Source: Corinectria fuckeliana (Eukaryota; Ascomycota; Sordariomycetes; Hypocreales; Nectriaceae). Taken from it: a stretch of 64,000 nt of DNA. Below are positions 54,920 to 64,000 of this stretch, piece after piece; positions within the stretch are counted from its first letter, which is position 1; each line of letters opens with the position of its first letter. The position numbers and the translations under genes were made by a program. The stretch is taken from NCBI GenBank assembly GCA_019137255.1, contig WPDH01000045.1, positions 62,001-126,000 of the forward strand, in the 5' to 3' direction. The notes under the pieces are model-generated. The model did not search any database and was not told the origin of the DNA. It saw only the letters and a list, made by a program, of their open reading frames with translations.

Positions 54920-55653
54920 TTAGACCATCATGACGCCGGCAAACCCCGCCATCGCAAGTCCCATGCTCATCAGCCCCCATCGAATCTCTCCCCTCGTTTC
55001 GATGCCAGCATTGGCATTAGAGCTCTCCGTTGAGCCGGGTGCAGAGGTGCCGGACGTGCCCGTGGCAGCAGAGCCGAGGGTGCCACCGCCAGTCGCGCTG
55101 GGCGCGACGTTGTCGGCCACCTTGGCGGCAGCTGCAGCGTACTTCTTGATGGTTTTCGTGGTGCTCACGCTATCGAACATGGGTTAGTATCTGTTGCAGC
55201 ACCCGCTGTTCAGAAGAAGGTCAAAACTTACGGCGCATTGATAACGCCAACCATCCCGGCTTGGCAGTGCTTTCCCGTCGCGCAGTAGTACCAGATGGGG
55301 TTCTCGTTCTCAATCGTCACGCTGAAGACAGTACTGCTAACTCCGCTCGACACGGCAACCGGGCCGCTGAAGAACGAAGTGGCGTTGAGGGGCGCGCAAG
55401 GGGCGTCGAAGCTGCTCTGCGCGACAGAGTGCGCCTTGGGGTAGAAATGGAACTCAACGACATCGCCCACGCTGGCTGTGAGTTCTGCCGGGTCGAAGGT
55501 AAGGCCGCTCTCGCCGACCTTGACAATTTTCACGCCAGAGGAGGAAGAGGAGGACATTGCTGCCGCTGTGGCAGTAGTTTGGGAGCCGCTGTCGCCGTAC
55601 TGGGCGAGCACAGTGGTAAGGGCAGACAGAGTGAGGAGAGCAGAGCAATGCAT
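54920..55653 (-). CDS. Cupredoxin-domain protein, GPI-anchored
   Basis: This is a secreted plastocyanin-like protein. Exons 55232-55653 and 54920-55169 (62-nt intron, GTAAGT donor) give 223 residues. A signal peptide spans about 1-17 (MHCSALLTLSALTTVLA). The cupredoxin domain has a full type-1 copper ligand set: His75 (AKAHSV), Cys124, His129 and Met134 (YYCATGKHCQAGM). VGESGLTFDPAELTASVGD is typical of the fungal extracellular serine-rich group. A Gly/Ser/Thr-rich stalk and a hydrophobic end (GLMSMGLAMAGFAGVMMV) indicate a GPI anchor. Such proteins are found at the fungal surface and may bind copper or take part in host contact; electron transfer has not been shown for them to my knowledge. 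Confidence 0.88.
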
Positions 55654-56674
55654 TTTTGTTGTTTTTTGGAAGATGGAGGGAGTGAAGTTATTTGTAGTCT
55701 GTTGATAGGGCTGAGTGCTTGGGTATAATTGGAGTATGAGATGAAGGAAGAGAATTGGCTTGTGATAACGATGTCGACTAACACGATCAAAGCCTACCTA
55801 CTTATACTCAATCCCTCTGAAGCACCTCACGCAGTCGTCCGTTCAAACACCAGCCATACACCCGCCTCACTCGAATCCCAAACAGGGGTGTTGCAAATGG
55901 CTCTGGCGACTCCGTCTCAAACGCTGTTGACACACAGCTACCACCATGGCTTACCCCGCGACCACGGCGGGCCGCACTCCAACGCTCCCTGGCGATACTA
56001 CTCGGTTGGCGTTTCGAGGCTTGCCGGACATCCGAATTGTAGCGGGACCTCAATGCCGGGCATAGGCGAGCTGGGCTCTTGTGAAACAGGGACGACCCGC
56101 TAAACACAGCAGACTGCGAATACGCGCCGTACTGACGCACTCCGTACAGAGCAGGAGTCGCACAACAGCACTCCCCTAGGCGCCGAGGCTCAGCGCTCAA
56201 ACGCTTGATCCAGACATGGAGCCCCGTGAGGCCTCCGTACGAGCCCCCGAGTGCAGCGGCAGAAGAACGATCCGAGGGAAGACTCATGGAGACTGGTTAG
56301 GTCAGTTGAGCTTCCTAGAGCTGATTGCTGTATCGATTGGGCGAGGTCTCTTCCGTAACGATTTACACAGCCTCCCTCGCGTGGTATTCAAAAGGCACAT
56401 GCTGGAGGACAACATGAGTATGCAGGAAATTGCAACGCCCTGCATTACTCCGAGTTGGATGAACAAGAACTTGGCGTACGGAAGTTCGTTGACACTACTG
56501 ACTAGTAAGCCGAGATGAGGATCTAATGGTCAATCCGGGTGGGATGCCGAGATACATGTGGGGGATAGGCAAGCTTCGACGTCCGTTGATGAGCTTTCGG
56601 GGTCTAAAACCTATATATATGCATCATTGTTCCGTCGACTGCGTTTCTCCTTTCCTTCCAATGCTGACAATCAA
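55654..56674. other. Intergenic
   Basis: This is the upstream region of the cupredoxin gene and the downstream region of the carboxypeptidase gene. ORFs on both strands (55729-56518) lack motifs. Confidence 0.5.
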
Positions 56675-58101
56675 TCAGAGCACCCACCCTGGCCCATCAA
56701 AGAACACCTCGTCCAGCACGCGCAGCAGAACCCTCTGTCCCGCCCACTGCTCCTCGGCCGTCGGCTTTATCTGCGCCGGCGGCAGAACAAAGCCAAAGTC
56801 GCCCGTGTCTCGCAGCTCGATGGTGTAGGAAAAGTCGGCGCCGCCGACGCTGTACACGTGGTCGGGCGCCGCGCCCGTGGTGGCGTACAGCGTCGCGCCG
56901 CTGGGCCCAAACGTAAACGTCGTGCGCGCCTCGGAGCTGTCGCGGATCGTCTCGCTCACCAGCGACGCCGCCTTGGTCCACTTGCCGAGCTCCGGGGCGT
57001 ACAGCGTCTCATTGTACCCATACGGCGACAGGATGTACTGCCCGTAGCTGTGCCAGTCGATGTAGAGCTTGATGCCGGCTCCGTCGCGCAGCTTCCTCAC
57101 CAGCTTGTCGAGGCCTTGGTTCTCGGGGCTGTCGGACGCTTTCTCGCCCTTGTACGTCTCCGCGCACGGGTTGGTCGAGGCGCCGAGGGGGTTGGCGTCC
57201 CAGCCGAACTCCCAGTTGCGGTTGATGTCTCGTCCGACGCATGATGATCCTGCGGGAGGAGGCTGGCGGTTTTTGCGCCATAGCCGGTCGGTTGTTTGCG
57301 TGTGGACGAAGCCTTTGCCATGGTCAGTCAGCATGAGAAACAGCCAGGTTTTTCTTTCCCCTCACCGTCAGGATTCACAATCGGAATAATATAGAAGTCG
57401 TATGCATTCAAAAAGGACTGGACTAGCTTGTCCTCATCTTTGTAGCCCTGGATCAGCTGCAGAGCAATGTATTCGACCGTCTAGAGCATGCATGTTGGTT
57501 AGTTTCTGGATTGTATACTGATCATGTCCATCCAGTCTCAATGTCCACATACCAGCGTGCTGATCCATTCCCTGGCGTGCACTGTTCCATGGTAGAGCAC
57601 TGCCGGCTTTCCAGGCCCATCCTTTCCCCAAAGATGGATCCCAGTAATAGTTCTGTTCTCATATGATCTTCCTGAAGAGATGATCTCCGAGTTGTTCGGG
57701 AAAAGCTCGTGCAAATCTTCGTAGTACTGGAGGTGGTCCTCGTAACTGTGGTATGAATCGTACCATGCAAGGTCATCGGCCTGACGCTTCCACTTCCGGG
57801 TGGCAGGCGATTCTTTGGCGATTGAGTCTCCCAGGTTCCCGTGCATGACGCGGGAATCGAGCCCCAGAGCCTCGAATGCATTGAGCTGATTGGGGGCGAG
57901 GACGATGTCAACAAATTGGTGCTCGCTTTCCCACTTGTCGTATGACAGCGTGGAGAGCTTTTGCTCAATAGCAGACAGGTCTCCATACGTCTTTACACGG
58001 ACTACCTTGTATCCATCGTATGACTTGGCGGTGACACTTGGGGCTGCTGCGACGCTCAAGGCGAGCGACACCAAGAGGGAAGTGGAAAAGGCGAGTCTCA
58101 T
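56675..58101 (-). CDS. Secreted metallocarboxypeptidase, M14A
   Basis: This zinc enzyme removes C-terminal residues from peptides outside the cell. Exons 57553-58101, 57366-57480 and 56675-57312 give 433 residues. A signal peptide (about 1-20) and a propeptide of about 90 residues ending near KWKRQ, a plausible basic cleavage site, precede the mature domain. Zinc ligands are His175 and Glu178 (HAREW) and His309 (DWHSYGQ). Substrate-binding residues lie in WRKNR (233-237) and NRNWE (252-256), and the catalytic Glu is Glu387 (TIELRDTG). The residue equivalent to the S1' specificity position aligns with a Pro (AAPDHV), which suggests A-type preference for hydrophobic ends; that alignment is by eye. 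A TATA-like run lies about 100 bp upstream. Confidence 0.93.
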
Positions 58102-60142
58102 TGCCGCAAAAGAATCCCTGCGAGGTGAAGGGATGAGGGAGAAGTAATTAAATAGTCCAGTGAGTCTTCATCAACATATCATTTTGATTTGCGCGTAGTG
58201 TCATATATATACTGGAATGTCGAACACGTGATAGACACGATGATGCAGTACAAGGCTTGGCATTTCGTGGTGAGGATATGGCGATGATTCTTGCATGGAA
58301 GGCATCAGCGGGATCCGCCATTGGCACAGCCTTGCAATTCGCAATTGTGCCGACCAAAAGTCCTGCCCAGCGCCTTAGTTTCTCACTCACCTTCCAGATT
58401 GACTGCAGCGTCTTTATCGGCCACCCATGCGCTGCAGGGTTGCTTGCTTGGATATCGCAGCGGCAATTGGGTGAAAAGCGACGGCGGTACAAACAAGCTC
58501 GTAAGGTTGGCCCGTAAGGTTGAAGCACACGGCGCGGATGGTGCCGACGTGGGCAACGATGCATCATACAATCCATGCTGGAGTGGGGGAGACGGCAGGG
58601 TTGTGGGCTTGGCGAGATTGATATTGGCAATTGTTCCGTCCGCGGCTGGTCCTTTTGCATCGGCTTGGTCTTGCTACTCCACGCGGGCAGGGTATATCAA
58701 GTTATGTTGCCAAGACAGCTTTGTTTGTTGGAAAGCCGGTGGTCAATCAAGTACGCACCAGAACAAATCATAGATACGTACAGGATGACGACGCGCACGC
58801 CTCAAGAGACAAGAAACGAGCGAGAGGCTCTTCAATAGGCCCCAAAGCTTTGTTGCTGCTGTTGTCAATTGTCAACTAGCTCAAAGGCAGTCCTGTCGGT
58901 GTTGTCGCCCGAGTAGGCAGCTGTAAGTGAATAACGTTTGCTCATCCTTGGCCCTGATTGCGACAGAATACTACGGTAAACAATGTGGAGGCCGGCCCCT
59001 GTATTACTGGCATTGTAGGGGCTCATCGCCTCAAGTGGTAAGTCATCTCGCGATCGCCACTCCAATGTTGTCCTCGCCCATTGCACGATGAAGAAGTAAC
59101 TTAGCACCCCGACACGGCAGACTAAGAACGGCGGCTGTATCGATTGACGAAGATTCTTGGAGGAAACCGAAACTCCGCGTGGTAGGCCTCGGCATTCGGC
59201 ACGTGTTTCAAGAGTTTATCGCACGCTGATTTTCAAGTCTCCGAGCTGTCTGTCATGACTCGTCTTGGCACAACTTGCATCCTATGAATTCTCCAACAAT
59301 TTCAGGCTCGCCAATGCGTTGTCTCTGGACACTTCATGCATGGTTAGGAAAGTGCCAATAGGACTCCAAGAGTTAGCTATCAAGCGCGGAGCAAGAATCA
59401 ACGGCAGACTGGTCATTATATTGAGCCTCGTGGCTGTCAGTCAGTTGAAGAGGGAACCTGTTGATTTACTAGGCACAAAGCATGTATAATTTTGGCCTTG
59501 GACTTTCCATTCTTGGTTCCTGCACTCCTAACCTTAGATCCATCGCCCGGCGGTCTATATTCTAATACGTATTTCCCTGATCTCTGGTACCTAGACCAAG
59601 GCTCTCCGGAGTTACCTTCCAGCTGAACGTTGGTCTAGCTCTGTTGTGTGTTTCTGACTGCCGGATCGTAGGGGTCTCAACCGTTCAAGTGTCTCGTCGA
59701 CAAATCTGGTTATAGCTGAGCCGATCACTATGTTGATCATTTGAAAAACTGCGGCTGGCCACGCCGGTACAATAAATAGGACGGCACTACAAAGCTTGCT
59801 TGCTGACTATCTCGTCGACGGTTCTCCTGAATTCGCTTGCGAGGTCTGCATTAATGGCCATCCTGAAGGTGCGACTCCGTTGTCAATGGATTCCATGTAT
59901 TTGCAAGTTTTACTCGTGATCTGCGAGTTATACGTATCTAGCAGCGTTTGAGTGCCTGCGAGTTTCATTCTTCAATACAGCAGCTAAAACTTCAACCCCA
60001 TCCGGCTAGGGGTTATAACGAAAGTGGACTATGAATTACGATAATAGTTGTAGTAATGATTCCCGCTGTATCTAGCATTGTAAGTAACAGCCCTTAGATG
60101 CCCCAGTTCGACTCAGGTAAACCATCGGACGTTCTATTAAGC
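58102..60142. other. Intergenic (2 kb)
   Basis: This holds the carboxypeptidase promoter at the left and the 3' flank of the Zn2Cys6 regulator at the right. ORFs at 58148-58879 and 59265-59489 show no motifs. No RNA gene is seen. Confidence 0.5.
58204..58211 (-). promoter_or_regulatory. TATA-like box of carboxypeptidase gene
   Basis: An alternating TA run lies about 103 bp upstream of the start codon on the minus strand. It is a plausible TATA element. Confidence 0.45.
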
Positions 60143-61946
60143 TCACGCAAAGACTGGCAAGAGCGCACTACTACTCAAGATAGCTTGCAGCTTATCCACA
60201 TACACGAGATCTCCAACTGCTAGATCGTCCTGAACCCATATAGCCTCGATCAAGCTACGGATATACTCGAGGCTCCGCCCCTGTGTCTCCTTCTCTGTCC
60301 TCGACATGAGAACCAAGAGAAGCGCTCGTCGGTCATCGGACCGCGCCTCGGAGCCGAATATCAGGATTGGGAAAAGCCATCGGCAGGCTTTGAGCTTGGA
60401 CAAGATGCGGAATGCCTTGCTGGTCCAGTTTTCCACCTTGGCGGACTCGCGAGAGACGTTTCCGGATGCGCGTTCGAGGTAGGTCAAGGTAGCGAGACGG
60501 TGGAGCTCACTGACCACAGCCATGATGGCGCTTTTGGGCGTATGTTGTGGGTGAACGGCCGGTTCCATGGCTGGAATTTTCTTGAGCTTCCATTCAAGCA
60601 ACTTGAGATGGTCTCTGTAATCTTTGGCATGATACTCCGGGTCTGCTGGGTCAAGGATTGTATCGCAAACCATCGATAGCAAGTGGAGAACCTCATGAGG
60701 CACCGTTGAAGGACGTGGTGTCTTTCCATCGTTAGCAAAACTCAACAAGAACCCAGCATGATATCTATCAGTACGGACCTCGGTGTTATAGCATCCAATA
60801 GTTTTCATGTACTGGCCCCCAGTGTTCTGCCGGCGGATGTCAACAGTTAGACGACGCCAGTGAAGCATACTGAATCTTGCAAGAACGTCGTGGTAGTGAA
60901 CCCAGCCTAGCAGAACGATCGAGTCGTCGCTTGTGGAGGCGATGAGCCGAGCGCCTCGGATGACGTGCTTCACACCACAGCCGTATAACAACCAGTCGGC
61001 GTATGTTTCCGCCGGCCGTTGAATCTAGAAAAGATAGTTAACGGTCGCAGTCCAAGAGCTTAAGGAGAAGCGCACTCACCTCGACAGAGCACAAGACCAT
61101 ACCCGCTGCGACGTGCTGCATGGCTTCCGCTTCACTCATGTCGCTGTTGCCCACGGATCTTCTCATGGCTTGCAATGCACCGACCTTGAGCTGACCTGCT
61201 TGACTTTGGTGTCCGTGCTGGTGTACTGAAGCTAGTGCAAGTACTGCTTGTAAGACCGCGTTGGAGGATGGCGTCTTGTCCGAGAAGCACATGCGTATCA
61301 GAAGGTCTCTGAGCTCTGCTTGTTCGTGACCGAAAGTTGACAACGCGGATGCAGCAATGCGTTCAACTGGGTAAGAGTGAGTTTCAAGCTAAACGGTATT
61401 CAATGTTGCCTGGCTTACAGTACTGTAGCAAGTCCATCTCATTGGCATCCAGCTTCCATGGCATCCAGTTCACCGGGACGGAGAGAGCAAGTCGCGGGGC
61501 TTGTCGTCTCTGACCTACAGCCGTACCAGGTCCCGTCGCAGTAACAACACAAAACTCAGTAAGTGCCGTGGAAGTCGCCAAGAACTCATGCATCTCGAAG
61601 TCATGGGAGGACACATTGATCCACTGAAGCTGGCCTGTCGCGCGAGCATCTTGCTGCTTGGCTGGCGCTGGCCCAACCATGGCTCTCCTTCTATCGCCAT
61701 CGCGAGGCCACGAAAGACGTAGTCCGTAACCATCACATTCGCGTCCTACGCGCGTGCAGCGGATGCAAGATGGAAGAGCGCGATCGCATCGTATTCGCCG
61801 AACTGCGCCAACGAATCCATTCCACGTCAGCAGTCGGCATGCTTTCTCCCGTCTTTGAACCCTGGTGGTTTGATAAGTACTGGGACTGACTGACCTCTAC
61901 ATGTCCCGCAGCCCTTGCGGGGCTTCGCTGTTTCTTTGGGATGCAT
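60143..61946 (-). CDS. Zn2Cys6 transcription factor
   Basis: This is a fungal-specific nuclear regulator. Four exons, 61895-61946, 61419-61802, 61080-61366 and 60143-61024, give 534 residues. The binuclear cluster is split by the first intron: GCGTC comes from exon 1, and RCDRALPSCIRCTRVGREC from exon 2. Together they give a perfect CX2CX6CX6CX2CX6C. The rest resembles the fungal transcription factor domain 2 (PF11951 type), with helices such as LRDLLIRMCFSD and VLQAVLALASVHQHGH. It is divergent from the dehydrogenase gene across a 554-bp gap, so that gene is the obvious candidate target. No single frame exposes the cluster, and annotation of exon 4 alone would miss the DNA-binding domain. 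Confidence 0.9.
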
Positions 61947-62500
61947 GGCCAGGATGCTGGGGGTTCCTCGGCCACTGGAGGAAGTCAAGGGTGCGGGATT
62001 GTGGTTGCAATACACTTGAATAAAGGCAACTATTCGCGACCATAAGCGGTGTATAAAGCCTGCAGTGTTCGCCCGATGTCCGTTTCCGCTGAGGAATCAA
62101 GAACAACTACGGAGCCTCGGGAAGATTTTCCTCGAAGAAAGTTGCCATCGTGGGTTTATGAGGAGGCTTGTTGGTAAGCACCCATAACCGTCAGGATTGC
62201 GGACTTTGCGGAGCTTCGACTCGTGCTGACGCAGGGCAACGCCAAAAAGGGAAGTGTAGCATCTTTTCGCGAGCTCGGAGTTGCGCTAGTGCCTATTGGG
62301 AACACATCAATGAGCTACCTTGGATCAAGCTGAATAAAGAGTCAAAGAGGCGTAAAGCGGACTTGGACGCAATTTCTGGTGTATGCATACCTACCTAGAC
62401 ATGGAGATTAAGGTATAAATTCGTGGGATTTCCCGTCTACTTTACGACTTATCCTCCTATCAGCTACTACATTACACCAAGCACAACACCAATCTTCGAA
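61947..62500. promoter_or_regulatory. Shared divergent promoter with CGG repeats
   Basis: The 554 bp between the Zn2Cys6 gene and the dehydrogenase gene contain two direct CGG pairs: CGG-N5-CGG at 62110-62120 and CGG-N6-CGG at 62200-62211. Zn2Cys6 proteins commonly bind paired CGG triplets, so these are candidate sites, perhaps for the adjacent regulator. TATAAAT at 62414-62420 lies about 85 bp before the dehydrogenase start. Confidence 0.45.
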
Positions 62501-63529
62501 ATGTCTACCTATCTCATTACAGGAGTCTCCCGAGGCATCGGGGTATGTTACTTACTCTTTACCTGTTGAAAAGTACGCGGCTGACAATCCATACAGTTTG
62601 AGTTTCTCCGCCAGATCTCTCAAGATCCCTCCAACATCATTGTCGGCCTTGTGCGTGACAAAGCTGGCACGGACAAGAAGATTGCTAGCGAGTTGGGCGA
62701 GCTCAAGAACGTGCATATCCTGCAAGCTGACTTGAGCAAATACGACGAGCTCAAGGTACGCGACTAAATGCTATTTCTTCTAGTATCATGCTTATGAACT
62801 TGATAGAGCTCCGTCGCCGAGACCTCCAAGATCACTGGCGGTTCCCTAGACTACATCATTGCGAATGCGGCCTTCATTTCCGAGTGGTCTGGCTATGACG
62901 ACTTCGGTACTCTGTACGATTCTCCTCGTCTCTCATTTGCTCCTTGCACAAGCTGACTGTATCTCAAGAGGCGAAACCCCACAGCAGCTTGAGGATGATT
63001 TGGTCGAGTCTTTCAAGGTCAACGTCGTCGGCAACGTCCACCTCTTCAACCTGTACATCCCGCTCATCCTCAAGGGCCGCGTCAAGAAGGTCATTACCAT
63101 CTCCACGGGAATGGCAGACGTGGACGCCATCGCCAAATTCCAGCTGGCCAATGCCGGGCCATATGCCGCCAGCAAAGCAGCCATGAACGTCGTCGTAGCC
63201 AACTTCAACGCCGAGCACAGCGAGAACGGCGTGCTGTTCCTCAGCATCTCCCCCGGCGTGGTCGACACGGGCAAACACAGCAACAGTAAGCCTCCCTCCT
63301 GGTTTGATATCCTTGTGACCTGTAGCTTACGCCGGCAGTCACCCCGGAGGTGGGACAGAAACTGCAGGCCATGATGGGCAAGTTTCTCGAGTACGCTCCT
63401 CATTTTACGGGGCCCATCAGTCCGGAAGAATCTGTGAAGGCCGTTCTGTCCGTGGTTGACAAGGCTAGTCTTGAAAATGGGGATGGTGGCACTTTTGTAT
63501 CTCACCAGGGCAACAAGCAGTGGATTTGA
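62501..63529 (+). CDS. Short-chain dehydrogenase/reductase
   Basis: This is an NAD(P)-dependent oxidoreductase of the sniffer/C-factor type. Five exons, 62501-62542, 62597-62755, 62807-62913, 62969-63285 and 63339-63529, give 271 residues. The cofactor motif TGVSRGIG (7-14) is cut by the first intron right after Gly14 and continues FEFLRQ. ANAA stands at the NNAG position, Ser148 (TISTGMA) is the likely catalytic Ser, and Y168xxxK172 (YAASK) is the catalytic pair. The C-terminus is FVSHQGNKQWI. Similar proteins include ketoreductases of fungal metabolite pathways as well as general aldehyde/ketone reductases. The divergent regulator suggests inducible expression. Confidence 0.9.
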
Positions 63530-64000
63530 GCTGGATAGTAGCTAGCAATCCGAAAGTTGTCATGTTTGAATGTACAGGGCATCGACCTGTACTTTCAAGA
63601 TTTTTGAATACTCGACGTCATCTTAAATTTTAGAGAATCGGAAAGGAACTTTGCCGTTGAGTAAGCGGCGTAGACTGGCGCGATGTTTCCAGAAAAGTTC
63701 TCGACATTTCAAATTTCACCTCATCGCTTAACATGTCTGTTTGATAGGGCAACTGTCAGGAATTACAATTTTAGTCTCATATTTTTCGCAGCACATGTCA
63801 AGTCCACCACTTTAGCCTCAATAACCAGGGCTACTCTTCAAATCTGAACCACTCATGATCCAAGGCAGCAGCTAAACCGCCCTAAGATATCCGCAAAGAC
63901 ATCTATCTCTCTGTGGGATATGTCACGGCGGATTTCATCACGATCCAACAAGTACCAAAGACCTATACTAAGTTTTTCTACCAGTGACCAAGCACTTCCT
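63530..64000. other. Right end of window, no gene seen
   Basis: This is the 3' flank of the dehydrogenase gene. No frame or RNA motif is recognised before the window ends. Confidence 0.5.

Noticed and set aside
59790..59960. Possible BTB-like fragment on plus strand
   Set aside because: A short stretch reads FACEVCINGHPEGA but there is no start, no neighbouring domain sequence and an early stop.
43356..63529. Secondary-metabolite gene cluster (monooxygenase, PhyH dioxygenase, Zn2Cys6 regulator, reductase)
   Set aside because: No polyketide, peptide or terpene synthase and no transporter; genes are spread over 20 kb among unrelated hydrolases.

Overview
The window is nuclear DNA of a filamentous ascomycete (Pezizomycotina, most likely a Sordariomycete; I cannot name the species). 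The reasons are many short introns (about 47-150 nt, GT..AG, several with a CTAAC-type branch site), a Zn2Cys6 regulator, GPI-anchored secreted proteins, plant cell wall hydrolases, and a lone dispersed 5S rRNA gene. Twenty protein genes are supported. Most were rebuilt by joining exons by eye, and all exon sums are whole codons.

The left part (1-28 kb) is a conserved housekeeping block with long, nearly ORF-free, low-complexity spacers. It holds POB3 (FACT complex, minus), ATG15 (vacuolar lipase of autophagy, plus), VPS72/SWC2 (SWR1 complex, plus), a conserved Ser-rich protein of unknown function (minus), SUR2 (sphinganine C4-hydroxylase, minus), TCTP (plus) and a proline-rich Aim3-like adaptor (minus). 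A decayed NACHT-ankyrin (NLR-type) gene at 28.4-29.6 kb follows. It is interrupted by a 295-bp non-autonomous DNA transposon with an exact 8-bp target duplication.

The right part (30-64 kb) is accessory. Its genes are an intracellular alpha-L-rhamnosidase, an asparaginase-like secreted protein with altered active-site residues, a secreted polygalacturonase, an APH-fold kinase, a small zinc-binding protein, an FAD monooxygenase, a GPI-anchored GH5 glucanase, a PhyH dioxygenase, a PhiA-like secreted protein, a GPI-anchored cupredoxin, a secreted M14 carboxypeptidase, and a Zn2Cys6 regulator divergent from a short-chain dehydrogenase. Polygalacturonase, rhamnosidase, GH5 and carboxypeptidase together suggest growth on plant material. 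The 5S rRNA gene near 53.3 kb has a truncated copy 0.2 kb downstream, followed by a second, degraded copy of the transposon.

No polyketide, peptide or terpene synthase is present, so there is no classical secondary-metabolite cluster. I found no convincing tRNA and no clearly new multi-gene system. The most notable items are the variant 5S rRNA, the transposon-split NLR relic and the asparaginase-like protein.
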